Positions 50,139 to 59,953 of a stretch of 64,000 bases of DNA are shown one piece after another. The DNA is from Lachnospiraceae bacterium UBA7182 (GTDB lineage: Bacteria > Bacillota > Clostridia > Lachnospirales > Lachnospiraceae). The stretch lies in the NCBI GenBank assembly GCA_002491115.1, contig DKVI01000008.1, positions 32,258 to 96,257 of the forward strand. The letters run 5' to 3'. The notes beneath the pieces were generated by a model, which saw nothing but the letters and a program-made list of their open reading frames with translations, did not search any database and was not told the DNA's origin. Within the stretch, counting starts at the first letter, position 1, and every line of letters begins with the position of its first letter. The translations under genes were made by a program, and so were the position numbers.

Positions 50139-50875
50139 GACCAGCCTCCTTTTCTGGAACAGGCGAATGACCACCGGCTGAAAGCATTCTGCACTTCCGA
50201 CTTATGACTGCGGCTAAAGGGAAGATTTTCTCCGTTTTTCAGAAGAAGCGTTCCGTCCCCGACCCGCTCCACCTGGGACAAATTTACAACCAGCCCTCTT
50301 CCGCATATATAAAAACGTCCCGCATGAGGAAGAAGAGCAGTAAACTCCCGGAAAGAAAGCCTCGTGCGGCACACCCTCCGAACCGTATGTACTTCCATAA
50401 TATGGTTATGGTGCTGCCCGTACAGGACGTCGTCCAGGGCGATATCCACAGGAGCCGAATGTCCCCAGCCCCGGATTTCCATAAGAGTAATACCGGCAGG
50501 CACTGCCAGATACTCCCGCAGTTCTTTCAGGCACCAGGCAACCCGGTCGGCGGACAAAGGTTTTACCAGGTAATCCATGGCGTGGACCGAAAAACCCTCC
50601 AGCGCAAAATCCGGCTCCGTAGTCGTAAAGACAATCGGAAGGCGGGGTTCTGTCAAACGGATTTTCCTGGCCACTTCCATACCGGACATGCCATCCATCA
50701 GAATATCCAGAAAAATACAGTCGCAGCTTCCGGGCCTGTAGTCTGCAAGAAATGCTTCGCCGCTTTCGTAAAAAGAAAAATCCGCCTCCTGTCCCTGCTG
50801 ACAGCAGTCGCGGCAAATCAGCGCCTCCAGTTTCACGCGGTCCGTATCCAGATTTTCCACAATAATCAGATGCAA
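50135..50875 (-). CDS. LytTR-family response regulator (AgrA type)
   Basis: 246 aa. The receiver domain has acidic residues ENLDTD and phosphoacceptor Asp57 in CIFLDILMDG, with Lys in DYLVKPL. The LytTR DNA-binding domain (about 130-235) has VLYGQHHNHIMEVHTVRR, RTRLSFREF, FYICGRGLVVNLSQVE and LPFSRSHKSEVQNAF. The start is a TTG at 50875 with only a weak GGGGTGG before it; no better start is visible. It is coupled to the kinase gene and divergent from the giant beta-helix gene, its likely target. Confidence 0.88.
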   Translation of the reverse strand: MHLIIVENLDTDRVKLEALICRDCCQQGQEADFSFYESGEAFLADYRPGSCDCIFLDILMDGMSGMEVARKIRLTEPRLPIVFTTTEPDFALEGFSVHAMDYLVKPLSADRVAWCLKELREYLAVPAGITLMEIRGWGHSAPVDIALDDVLYGQHHNHIMEVHTVRRVCRTRLSFREFTALLPHAGRFYICGRGLVVNLSQVERVGDGTLLLKNGENLPFSRSHKSEVQNAFSRWSFACSRKGGWS

Positions 50876-50930
50876 CTTACACCACCCCGCTTTACCCTTT
50901 TAATTTGAGTCGCACCAGACCTGATTCAGG

Positions 50931-50971
50931 TCAAAATAATTGACGCACATTGGCAAAATGTTCAAAATAAT
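50931..50971. promoter_or_regulatory. Direct repeat in the LytTR / beta-helix intergenic region
   Basis: TCAAAATAAT occurs at 50931-50940 and 50962-50971, spaced 31 bp start to start (about three helical turns). It lies in the 226-bp divergent gap. LytTR regulators bind spaced direct repeats, though usually with about 21-bp periodicity. The site role is a hypothesis. Confidence 0.35.
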
Positions 50972-51101
50972 CATAGAAAAATTTATCAGAAACGCTGCAT
51001 ACAGTGTACCACAGATCGTATGATATCTGCAACTGCCGGCGAAAAAGGCCGGCGCATCAAAATCTGACGGAAACCGGGCAGTGGGAAAAGGAGGAGGTTA
51101 C

Positions 51102-54100
51102 ATGAGGAAAGGGACAAGGAAGCGCCTGCTTTCATTATGTCTGTCTGCCATACTGGCGCTGGGCATGGATGCCGCACCATTATACGCAGCGGAATATACA
51201 GACAGCACAGAGCAGGCAGCGAAAAATGTGGAAAGGGAAAAAGACGAAGCGGACGGCGGGAGCAGTATAGAAGAAAACACGTCTCCAATCGAACCGAAAC
51301 TGCAGACTCCCGCTGTACAAAGCGACGAACCGGCAGGTATCGAAACGCAGACGGGAGATGCTGTTATCCTTGTAACGGTGGGCAGTACCTCAACAGAATA
51401 CAGAGATATATACGAGGCATGGACAGCAGCCAATGGCAAGACGGCCACGGTCAGACTTCTGAAAAATGTAAGCCTGGACAACGGTTCTCTGACATTGAAT
51501 GATCCTTCCAGCGATATTACGCTGGAAATGGCAGATAATGTTACGCTGACAAAAGCCACATCTATTGCCATATCCGTGAGCGCAGGAAGCCTGACGCTGG
51601 CCAGCGGGACTATCAGTGCCCCGAACACCAACGGAAGAGGTATCGAAATAAGCGGAGGAAACATATCTATTCAAGGCGGCATTATCAACGCTGGCCAGTG
51701 CGGCGTATTTGCCAGAGGGGGAGAGATCAGAATCAGCGGCGGCACAATTACTGCCCAAAAGGACACGGGCAGCAGCAGAGGCGTATATGCTACAGGCGAC
51801 AGTATAGTTAAAATCAGCGGCGGCACGGTCAAGGCATATACACCAGATACACCTGAAGGGACAGGGACGGCCGGCCTGCAGGCAACAAATAACAGCAAAG
51901 TCGAGATCAGCGGCGGCACAGTCAGCAGCAATTATATAGGCCTTACTATAAACACGCAATCCGGGGCGTCCGCCGAGATCAGCGGCGGCAGTTTTTCCGG
52001 TTTCTATGCCGTAGTTACCTCCAGCGACAGCATAACCAAACTTCTGAGACCGGGCTATGCATACTATGACGCAGGAGGTCAGCTTATATCCCCCAGACCT
52101 TCCGGATCTATATTATTGAATACAGCCACGGTAAAGGAATGCAGCCACAGTTACGCCTGGACAGACGGTGCACAGACTCACATTTACGGCTGTACCATCT
52201 GCGATACGATAGATGAAAGCAGGACGCACACACCCGGCGGCAGCACGGATTGCCCCCTGTGTACTGCAGCTCATACTGTTCAAGTGGACACAGACGGCGA
52301 AATAACCGGTTATGCTACCCTTGCGGCCGCCTTTGAAGCTGCCAGCGGAAAGACAGCAACCATCACACTTCTCAAAAGCACAACATTGCCGGACAATACC
52401 TGTCTGTCTCTAAATCATGCAGACAGTAATCTTACACTTCAAATGTCCGGGAATGTAACTCTCTCAGGTTCTGCAGCAGGCAGCGGACTGATCAATGTAA
52501 CTGCCGGACGCCTCACAATTGACAGTGGTACAATCTCCAACACCGGAAACGGCGCCGCAGTTTATACAGAAAACAGCATTCTGACCCTGAATAACGGCAC
52601 GCTCACAGCCGTCAAAGCAATTTCTATGAAAAACGGTAACGTCATTATAAATGCGGGGACGGTTCAAGGCGTATGCAATACAGGTACAACCGCCTATGGT
52701 ATATACGCAGACAACGGAACAGTCGCAATTAACGGAGGAGCTGTAAGAAGCAGCGGCAGTGCCGGCATCACCCACTCCGGCGTATCCATAAACGGCGGCA
52801 GTCTCACCATAAACGGCGGCACAGTCAACAGCGACGCCCACGGCGTACAGATCATCGGAGGCGGCAGCGCCATCATAACAGGCGGCACGGTCAGCGGCAG
52901 CACTTACGGAATCCATGTAACAGGCGGAACTGTTTCGGTCAGCGGCGCCGATACAAAAGTGGAAGCCGGCAATAACCGCGGAGACGGGATTTATGTGGGC
53001 ACTTCCGGCAGCGCCGCAGTCGGCGGCGGCACAATCACTTCCAACGGAAGATACAGTATAGCCACAGACGGCGGAACTGTTGAAATCACCGGAGGAACCA
53101 TGTCTGACGGCGTGCAGGTAAACGGCGGCAGCGCCCTGATCAGCGGAGGCAGCATATCAGGTGCCTTCGGCTTATCTGTGGACAATCAGGGAAATGCTAC
53201 AATCAAAGAAAACGCACAAATCAGCGGTACATCCACCGGACTGTCAGTAAACGACGGCACAGTTATAATCCAGGGCGGCACAATTACAGGCCAGGGCAAT
53301 GCCGGCGGCGGCGTTTATGGCATGAATGTTTTCCCGAATGGAAAAGTCATTATCCATGGCGGTACAATCAGCGGGAGCAGCAGCAACGTGGCAACTCCTT
53401 ACAGCCATGGAATATATGTAAACGGAGGAAGTGTCGAACTTAACAACGGTATTATTAAAGCTTCCTATAAAGGAGCTGATACATCCAACACAATCTATAA
53501 TTATGGCGTGTCAGTAGGCGGAGGAGAAATCAGAATCAACGGAGGCAGTATCACTGCTTCCTGCAAGGAAGGATCTGACAGCACAGCAGTTTATGGCTGG
53601 GGCGTTTACATAAATCAGAACGGGAAAGCCATTCTTTCAGGCGGAACCTGTGAAGGCACTTCATCTGCCATCCATACAAATAATGGCACAGTAGCAGAAC
53701 TGCTTGCAGAGTCCTGTGCTTATCGTGACAGCAGCCAGAATATCATTCAGGATACAGACGGCAGCAGTCTGCAAGGTCCCATATATATAGTGAAAGTTAA
53801 AGATATATCCGGGATAACCTGGGAAATGACTGACCTTGTCTACAATGGCCAGACCCAGGGGCCTGTCCTGACAGGCGATATTCCCGACGGGGTGACTGTC
53901 ACAAAGACCGGCGACAGCGCCGTCTACGCCGGAAATTACACGGCCTCCGCAGCCTTTACCCTGGCGGACGGATACAGTCCGGAAGAATATGTTCTCATCG
54001 GCGGGGACGTAATAAAAAAAGACTGGAGTATAAAAAAAGCGCCGAAACCTTCCAATACCCCGTCCGATACCATAGAAACAGCCTATGCCAGCCGGAAGAT

Positions 54101-56312
54101 CGCCGATGTAACACTGCCCGAGAACTGGGAATGGGAAGAAACCGCCAAAACTCTGGAACTGGCAGAAGGCGTCCCCACAGAAGCGGCAGCTCTCTATAAA
54201 GGCGAAGACGCAGGAAACTACGAGACAGAATCCGTGACAATCCGGGTTACAAGAGCCCATTGTCCCCACAGCGGCACGGAAATAAAAGGCGCGAAAGAAG
54301 CCTCCTGCACCGAAGCAGGTTATACAGGTGATACGGTCTGCACATCCTGCGGAACAGTCCTGACCCCGGGCGCGGCGATTCCGGCTCCGGGACACGACTA
54401 CAGTGCCCAGGTCATCCGGCAGCCAACCGGTACATCAGAAGGAACCATGCTCTATACCTGCTCCAGATGTAAAGACACTTACACAGAGAGTATTCCCCGG
54501 CTGGAAAACAACGGGGATGTTCTGCCGGAAGATATTCCGGAAAAAGGCATTCCGGAAGGTCTCTGGATCGCAGGTTTGAAAACAAATTATACCTATACAG
54601 GATCTTCTGTCAAACCGTCTTTCCGCGTTTACAGCGGAAACAGAAGCCTGCAGGAAAAGCGTGATTACACAGTCAGCTATAAAAATAATATAAATGCCGG
54701 AACGGCATCCCTGACTGTAAAAGGAAAAGGAAATTATGCCAACAGCGAAACACGCACGTTTGAGATCCTGCCAGTACCTTTACACAGTGATGAAGTAAAA
54801 GCAGATAACGTGACCATATCCTGGAACGGCAAAACACAAAAGCCGCTGCCAACAGTATCCTTTTACAACAGGAAACTGAAAAACAAAAAAGATTACACCG
54901 TCTCTTACAGATATATGGGAAAGGACACGGACACCGTTCAGGAGGATGGCTCTTATGAGATCATCCTTACGGCAAAAGAAAACGGCAATTTCTCCGGCAC
55001 AAAGTCCATACCGCTTACGGTAACGAAATGTATACTGATGAGCAAAGTCAAAGTTTCCAGGATTAAAGCACAGTCTTATGCTGATTGGAACGGACAGGAA
55101 ATAAAACCCTCTCTCACTGTGAAGATGAAGGGAAAGCCGGATCTGACAGAAGGCCTGGACTATGACACGGAATATAAAAACAATACATCGGTCGGGACAG
55201 CCACGGTCATACTTACAGGAAAGAATGATTATGCCGGGACAAAGACAGTTACCTTTAAAATTACAGGGGAAAATATCAAAAAGGCAAGTGTAACCGGACT
55301 TACAGATCCTGTTTACAGCGGATTTGCACATACGCCGAAGCCGGCCGTCAGTCTGAACGGAAAAGACCTGAAAGAGGATGTCAACTACACCCTCGCTTAC
55401 GAAAAAAATATCGCAGCCGGCAAAGCGACAGTTATTATAACCGGTATAAACGATTGCACCGGCGTCATAAAGAAGGCCTTCCGGATCACACCTTTTGACC
55501 TGGCCAAAGACAACGCGCAGGAAAAAGGGGACCGGCTGATCAGCGGGCTGGACGAAGACATAACAGTTAAATATGTAAAAGGCGGATGCAAACCAAAGCC
55601 TGAACTTTCCTGTCAGGGCATCCCCATGAAGGAAGGGACCGACTACACAATCCAATATAAAAACAGCCGGACAGCGCCTGTAATGATCATCAAAGGCAAA
55701 GGAAACTTTAAAGGAACGATTACAAAACCCTTTACCATTGAGACAAAAGCACTCAACGATCAGACTTCACCGGTAACAATCTTTGCCGCAGACACAGGAT
55801 ATGTGAACAGACCAGGTAAGTTTATGAGCACGCCCGTCCTCACCGACGCGGACGGCACAAAGCTGGTCTATGGAAAAGACTATGAAAACATCGTCTATTC
55901 ACGTCTGACAGATCCGGAAGTCACACTTACAAAAGCAGACCAGGTCCAGATCGGAGAATTGATCAAAGTAAAAGTATCCGGAAAAGGCATGTATGCCGGC
56001 GGAGAGCTGGAGACTGTCTACCGAATCACGGAAGCCGACTTCAGGAAAGCCAGGATCCGCATCTCACCCCAGGAATATACCGGAACCGCTGTGACGCTGG
56101 ATCAGTCGGCAATCCTGTCTGTGAAAATAAACGGAAAAGATATTACCGGACAGTACGGCGAATCCTATGAGATTATGCCCGACAGCTATAAAAATAACAT
56201 TCAAAAAGGAACGGCCAGTGTCGTCATCCGCGGAAAAGGCAGCTACGGCGGAACCGTAACAGTGAAATTCAAGATCGGCAAGAGAAAATTCGGTGGATTT
56301 TTATGGTTTTAG
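51102..56312 (+). CDS. Giant secreted beta-helix surface protein with C-terminal MBG-like repeats
   Basis: 1736 aa. The ATG at 51102 follows GGAGGAGG; the signal peptide is LLSLCLSAILALGMDAAPLYA. Two beta-helix blocks (about 127-320 and 427-867) consist of many ISGGTI/INGGS-type turns. Each is introduced by a related strand pattern ending GKTAT-x-x-LLK. Between them is a Cys/His-rich segment (HSYAWTDG, CTIC, CPLC), and a similar Cys-rich segment lies near 1055-1140. Residues about 1158-1727 hold several repeats of the type DYTVSYKNN-x-x-AGTA (MBG-like beta domains). No LPXTG, SLH or choline-binding anchor is seen; it ends KIGKRKFGGFLWF. Probably an adhesin or matrix protein. Confidence 0.85.
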   Translation: MRKGTRKRLLSLCLSAILALGMDAAPLYAAEYTDSTEQAAKNVEREKDEADGGSSIEENTSPIEPKLQTPAVQSDEPAGIETQTGDAVILVTVGSTSTEYRDIYEAWTAANGKTATVRLLKNVSLDNGSLTLNDPSSDITLEMADNVTLTKATSIAISVSAGSLTLASGTISAPNTNGRGIEISGGNISIQGGIINAGQCGVFARGGEIRISGGTITAQKDTGSSRGVYATGDSIVKISGGTVKAYTPDTPEGTGTAGLQATNNSKVEISGGTVSSNYIGLTINTQSGASAEISGGSFSGFYAVVTSSDSITKLLRPGYAYYDAGGQLISPRPSGSILLNTATVKECSHSYAWTDGAQTHIYGCTICDTIDESRTHTPGGSTDCPLCTAAHTVQVDTDGEITGYATLAAAFEAASGKTATITLLKSTTLPDNTCLSLNHADSNLTLQMSGNVTLSGSAAGSGLINVTAGRLTIDSGTISNTGNGAAVYTENSILTLNNGTLTAVKAISMKNGNVIINAGTVQGVCNTGTTAYGIYADNGTVAINGGAVRSSGSAGITHSGVSINGGSLTINGGTVNSDAHGVQIIGGGSAIITGGTVSGSTYGIHVTGGTVSVSGADTKVEAGNNRGDGIYVGTSGSAAVGGGTITSNGRYSIATDGGTVEITGGTMSDGVQVNGGSALISGGSISGAFGLSVDNQGNATIKENAQISGTSTGLSVNDGTVIIQGGTITGQGNAGGGVYGMNVFPNGKVIIHGGTISGSSSNVATPYSHGIYVNGGSVELNNGIIKASYKGADTSNTIYNYGVSVGGGEIRINGGSITASCKEGSDSTAVYGWGVYINQNGKAILSGGTCEGTSSAIHTNNGTVAELLAESCAYRDSSQNIIQDTDGSSLQGPIYIVKVKDISGITWEMTDLVYNGQTQGPVLTGDIPDGVTVTKTGDSAVYAGNYTASAAFTLADGYSPEEYVLIGGDVIKKDWSIKKAPKPSNTPSDTIETAYASRKIADVTLPENWEWEETAKTLELAEGVPTEAAALYKGEDAGNYETESVTIRVTRAHCPHSGTEIKGAKEASCTEAGYTGDTVCTSCGTVLTPGAAIPAPGHDYSAQVIRQPTGTSEGTMLYTCSRCKDTYTESIPRLENNGDVLPEDIPEKGIPEGLWIAGLKTNYTYTGSSVKPSFRVYSGNRSLQEKRDYTVSYKNNINAGTASLTVKGKGNYANSETRTFEILPVPLHSDEVKADNVTISWNGKTQKPLPTVSFYNRKLKNKKDYTVSYRYMGKDTDTVQEDGSYEIILTAKENGNFSGTKSIPLTVTKCILMSKVKVSRIKAQSYADWNGQEIKPSLTVKMKGKPDLTEGLDYDTEYKNNTSVGTATVILTGKNDYAGTKTVTFKITGENIKKASVTGLTDPVYSGFAHTPKPAVSLNGKDLKEDVNYTLAYEKNIAAGKATVIITGINDCTGVIKKAFRITPFDLAKDNAQEKGDRLISGLDEDITVKYVKGGCKPKPELSCQGIPMKEGTDYTIQYKNSRTAPVMIIKGKGNFKGTITKPFTIETKALNDQTSPVTIFAADTGYVNRPGKFMSTPVLTDADGTKLVYGKDYENIVYSRLTDPEVTLTKADQVQIGELIKVKVSGKGMYAGGELETVYRITEADFRKARIRISPQEYTGTAVTLDQSAILSVKINGKDITGQYGESYEIMPDSYKNNIQKGTASVVIRGKGSYGGTVTVKFKIGKRKFGGFLWF

Positions 56313-56353
56313 GATAAAATAAAAAGGGGAAATGCCAGAAGACAGACAGTCAG

Positions 56354-56390
56354 AAAAAGAGCCGTTCAAACCAACAGAACGGCTCTTTTT
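56354..56390. terminator. Bidirectional terminator between the beta-helix gene and the metallo-hydrolase gene
   Basis: AAAAAGAGCCGTTC and GAACGGCTCTTTTT form a perfect 14-bp palindrome with a 9-nt loop. It serves both converging genes. Confidence 0.92.
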
Positions 56391-56408
56391 ATCAGTAATC
56401 TAAATATA

Positions 56409-58004
56409 TTACCTGTCCCACTTGTCGCACAGGGAATGAATCTGATTGATAAACTTGGTAAGGTCTTTGTTCGTGCCGCCTTCGTTGTGGTAGATGACCT
56501 GCATAAGGCGTTTGCCGGCCTCCACAAGACGGGTGAAGATATCGGATTTCTTCCTGGTCGATGGCTTTTCGGAAGCAGCGGGAACTTTAACACCCTCTTT
56601 GATCCATACACCTGCCGCCAGGTCATAGACCGCCCCGCTGAAGGGGGCAAAGGCAGGAATTTCAAGCTCATTGTTCAGGCACTCTGTAAAATCTTCGCAG
56701 GTCTCGTCTTCCCCATGAACGACGAAAATCATCCGGGGTTTGGGCGAGAATTCCTTCACCCAGCGAAGCAGGCCGTTCTTGTCCGCATGCCCGCTGATGC
56801 CTTCCAGCCTGGTAATCTCCGCCATGACTTCAATTGTTTCACCAAAAAGCTTGACATATTCCGCACCTTCCAGGATCGCGCGTCCCAGGGTTCCCTGCGC
56901 CTGATAGCCTACAAAAAGGACTGTACATTCCGGACGCCAGAGATTGTGTTTCAGGTGATGTTTGATCCGTCCTGCCTCGCACATACCGGAAGCAGAAATA
57001 ATGACTTTAGGCTGCATGTCAAAATTGATACGTTTGGACTCTTCACTGGATACAGCCAGATTCAACCCCGGGAATCTGAGCGGATTGATACCTGCCTTGA
57101 TCAGCGCCATGGCATCTTCGTCAAAACACGCCCGGAAATTCTTATTAAATATGTTGGTGGCCTCTATGGCCAGCGGACTGTCCACATAGACCGGGAAATC
57201 AAAACCAATCAGCTTCCGCTCCTTGATCTCACGGATAAAATAGAGCAACTCCTGCGTACGCCCCACGGCAAAGGCAGGGATGACCAGATTACCGCCGCGC
57301 TTTAAAGTTTTCTCGATGACGCCTGCCAGCTCGCTTACATAGTCCGGCGGCGCGTTATGGGTGCGGTTGCCATAGGTAGATTCCATAACCACATAATCTG
57401 CCGTATCCGTATACTGCGGATCTTTAATAAGCGGCTGGTTGGTATTGCCCACGTCTCCGGAGAATACAATCTTTTTCTCCACCCCCTCTTCCTCGATCCA
57501 GATCTCGATGGATGCGGAACCCAGCAGATGTCCCACGTCCCGGAACCGTACATGAATGCCGGGGCACAGCTCAATCCTCTGCTCGTAACCGCAGGGATGG
57601 AACAGATCAATGGCGCCGATGGCGTCGTTGATGGTATACAGGGGTACATACAGTTCGCCGCCGGAACGCTTTGCTTTCCGGTTGCGCCATTCCGCCTCAA
57701 ATTCCTGAATATGGGCGCTGTCACGGAGCATGATATTGCACAGGTCACTGGTGGAAAAAGTGGAGACGATCTCGCCTTTGAAACCATTCTTGTACAAAAG
57801 CGGCAGCCGCCCCGAGTGGTCAATATGGGCATGGGTCAGAAGCACATAGTCAATCTGATTCTCAGGAACCGGGATATCCTGATTCACATACACATCTTTT
57901 CCCTGCTCCATTCCACAATCGACCAGGATGTGTTTTCCGCAGGCTTCGATATAGTGACAACTTCCGGTCACCTCATGGTTGGCGCCAACAAAACCAAGTT
58001 TCAT
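56409..58004 (-). CDS. Beta-CASP metallo-beta-lactamase-fold RNA hydrolase
   Basis: 531 aa. The metallo-beta-lactamase motif is LLTHAHIDHSGRLP (HxHxDH), with GHLLGSASIEI and FSGDVGN supplying further zinc ligands. The beta-CASP insertion follows (ESTYGNRTH, PAFAVGRTQELLY, ISASGMCEAGRIKHH). The final His motifs are ISGHADKNGLL and VVHGE. It is of the CPSF73/YSH1-like family, distinct from RNase J. Probably an RNA endo- or exonuclease. The ATG at 58004 follows GGGGG; the longer frame to 58097 is not supported. Confidence 0.88.
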   Translation of the reverse strand: MKLGFVGANHEVTGSCHYIEACGKHILVDCGMEQGKDVYVNQDIPVPENQIDYVLLTHAHIDHSGRLPLLYKNGFKGEIVSTFSTSDLCNIMLRDSAHIQEFEAEWRNRKAKRSGGELYVPLYTINDAIGAIDLFHPCGYEQRIELCPGIHVRFRDVGHLLGSASIEIWIEEEGVEKKIVFSGDVGNTNQPLIKDPQYTDTADYVVMESTYGNRTHNAPPDYVSELAGVIEKTLKRGGNLVIPAFAVGRTQELLYFIREIKERKLIGFDFPVYVDSPLAIEATNIFNKNFRACFDEDAMALIKAGINPLRFPGLNLAVSSEESKRINFDMQPKVIISASGMCEAGRIKHHLKHNLWRPECTVLFVGYQAQGTLGRAILEGAEYVKLFGETIEVMAEITRLEGISGHADKNGLLRWVKEFSPKPRMIFVVHGEDETCEDFTECLNNELEIPAFAPFSGAVYDLAAGVWIKEGVKVPAASEKPSTRKKSDIFTRLVEAGKRLMQVIYHNEGGTNKDLTKFINQIHSLCDKWDR

Positions 58005-58100
58005 AAATACAACCCCCTTTTTGTTATTTACAGTTTTCTTTCTTATATCATACCAATTTATTTGAAAATATTCAACGGTTATCTCCGTCAAAAACATCTG

Positions 58101-58129
58101 TTGCCAATCACACCATTATGGGTTATCAT
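58101..58129 (+). promoter_or_regulatory. Promoter of the GH13 alpha-glucosidase gene
   Basis: TTGCCA (58101-58106), 17-bp spacer, TATCAT (58124-58129). The start codon is 43 bp downstream behind AGGAG. Confidence 0.65.
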
Positions 58130-58171
58130 AAATAGATTCATACTAAATCACAATCAGGAGATTACAACGCT

Positions 58172-59836
58172 ATGACAAAGAAATGGTGGCACGACAAAGT
58201 AGCTTATCAGATCTATCCAAAGAGCTTTTATGATTCCAACGGTGACGGCATCGGAGACATTCCGGGGATCATCAGCAAACTGGATTATCTGAAAGACCTG
58301 GGCGCAGACATTCTGTGGCTCTCTCCCTGCTATGCTTCCCCTCTGGCGGACCAGGGATATGATATTTCCGACTACTATAAGATTGATCCGCGTTTTGGAA
58401 CCATGGAAGATATGGACCGGCTGATCGCAGAAGCGAAAAAACGCGACATGTACATACTGATGGACCTGGTGGTGAATCACTGTTCCGACGAACATGAGTG
58501 GTTTCAAAAAGCCTGCCAGGACCCGGACGGAAAATACGGACGCTTCTTTTACCTCAGAGATAAAAAAGACGGAGAACTTCCCACCAACTGGCGCTCTTAT
58601 TTCGGCGGTCCCGTATGGGACGACCTTCCGGGAACCGACAAGCAATACCTGCACGTTTTCCATAAGAAGCAGCCGGATCTGAACTGGGAAAATCCCGAAG
58701 TCCGGGAAGAAATCTACAAGAATATTAACTGGTGGCTGGATAAAGGGCTGGGCGGTTTTCGGATCGACGCGATCATTAATATAAAAAAAGCCCTTCCGTT
58801 CCGCAGCTATGAAGCCGACAGAGAGGACGGACTTTGCAGCGTGGAAGCCATGTTAAAAGACGCCGAAGGTATCGGAGAATTTTTAAGAGAAATGCGCGAC
58901 CGCACTTTCAGAAAATATGACGCTTTTTCCGTAGGGGAAGTCTTTCATGAAAAACCGGAAGAAATCCAGGATTTTATCGGAGAAGACGGATATTTTTCCA
59001 GTATGTTTGACTTTAACGAGACGGTCTTTGGCAGCAGCGAAAAGGGATGGTATGACGCAAAACCCATCACCCCGGACGATTATAAAAAATGCTGTTTTGA
59101 GGCGCAGAGACGGGTTGGGAACACCGGCTTTCTTTCCAACGTCATCGAAAACCACGACGAACCCCGGGGTGTTTGCCGCTACATCCCGGAAGGGGACGTA
59201 AATGACAAGAGTAAAAAGATGCTGGCCGCGCTGAATCTTATGCTGCGGGGTATCCCTTTTATCTATCAGGGGCAGGAACTGGGTATGGAAAATATGCCTT
59301 TTTCTTCCATCGAGGAAATAGACGACATTTCCAGCAAACATGAATACCAGGTGGCATTAGACGCGGGGCTTACGCCGGAAGACGCGTTGAACCGCATTGC
59401 CGGATTCAGCCGGGACAATGCCAGAACGCCCATGCAGTGGTCCGACGAAGCAAACGCCGGTTTTACCACCGGCACACCCTGGCTGAAAGTCAACCCGAAT
59501 TATACTTCCATCAACGCCGCTTCCCAGATGGACGACCCGGACTCTGTCAGAAGTTTTTACAAGAAGCTGATCGCCCTTAGAAAAGATCCCGAATACAAAG
59601 AGACTATTGTATACGGAGATCTTGAGCCTCTCTGGGAGACAAGGCGCAACCTGATGGCCTACTGCCGACAGGGCGACAGGCTCCTGTTCGTGATCGGTAA
59701 TTACAGAAAATACGACCAGTCAGTCACCCTTCCTTATCCTTATAAGAAAGTGCTGCTCAACAACTATCCGGACATTGACGAAGAAGGGAAAACCATCTCT
59801 TTGTACGGATACCAGGTCTTAATTCTGGAGATGTAA
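58172..59836 (+). CDS. GH13 alpha-glucosidase (oligo-1,6-glucosidase type)
   Basis: 554 aa, cytoplasmic, starting MTKKWWHDKVAYQIYPKSFY. It has the calcium-site pattern NGDGIGDIPG. The catalytic triad is Asp199 (GGFRIDAI), Glu256 (SVGEVFH) and Asp329 (IENHDEPR). Subfamily features such as PMQWSDEANAGFTTG and the C-terminal beta domain are present. It hydrolyses alpha-1,6 or alpha-1,4 bonds of short glucosides such as isomaltose, or possibly trehalose-6-phosphate or sucrose. No PTS or transporter gene is adjacent on this strand to settle which. Confidence 0.9.
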   Translation: MTKKWWHDKVAYQIYPKSFYDSNGDGIGDIPGIISKLDYLKDLGADILWLSPCYASPLADQGYDISDYYKIDPRFGTMEDMDRLIAEAKKRDMYILMDLVVNHCSDEHEWFQKACQDPDGKYGRFFYLRDKKDGELPTNWRSYFGGPVWDDLPGTDKQYLHVFHKKQPDLNWENPEVREEIYKNINWWLDKGLGGFRIDAIINIKKALPFRSYEADREDGLCSVEAMLKDAEGIGEFLREMRDRTFRKYDAFSVGEVFHEKPEEIQDFIGEDGYFSSMFDFNETVFGSSEKGWYDAKPITPDDYKKCCFEAQRRVGNTGFLSNVIENHDEPRGVCRYIPEGDVNDKSKKMLAALNLMLRGIPFIYQGQELGMENMPFSSIEEIDDISSKHEYQVALDAGLTPEDALNRIAGFSRDNARTPMQWSDEANAGFTTGTPWLKVNPNYTSINAASQMDDPDSVRSFYKKLIALRKDPEYKETIVYGDLEPLWETRRNLMAYCRQGDRLLFVIGNYRKYDQSVTLPYPYKKVLLNNYPDIDEEGKTISLYGYQVLILEM

Positions 59837-59874
59837 TAAAAATCACAGGATAAAGCACGCCTGTCATACCAAAA

Positions 59875-59906
59875 GAGCACACTGTTGTAAATGAAACAGT
59901 GTGCTC
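59875..59906. terminator. Terminator between the GH13 gene and the solute-binding gene
   Basis: GAGCACACTGTT and AACAGTGTGCTC, 12 bp perfect with an 8-nt loop. On the minus strand TTTT follows, so it best serves the converging solute-binding gene. Confidence 0.8.
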
Positions 59907-59953
59907 CATAGACAGCACGTTTTTGCGCGCCATATGAACGGAAATCGTCTGCT

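Noticed and set aside
51390..51959. Several long antisense ORFs inside the beta-helix gene (also 52464-52916, 53661-54395 and 54780-55655)
   Set aside because: They are shadows of the repetitive GG-rich coding strand, with no ribosome binding sites and biased composition.
51600..53660. CRISPR-like array of short repeats
   Set aside because: The repeats are degenerate, irregularly spaced and in frame as ISGGT-type codons. They are protein beta-helix turns, not CRISPR repeats.
56436..57305. 289-aa plus-strand ORF opposite the beta-CASP hydrolase gene
   Set aside because: The minus strand encodes all zinc-binding motifs of a known family, and the plus frame has no recognisable domain or ribosome binding site.
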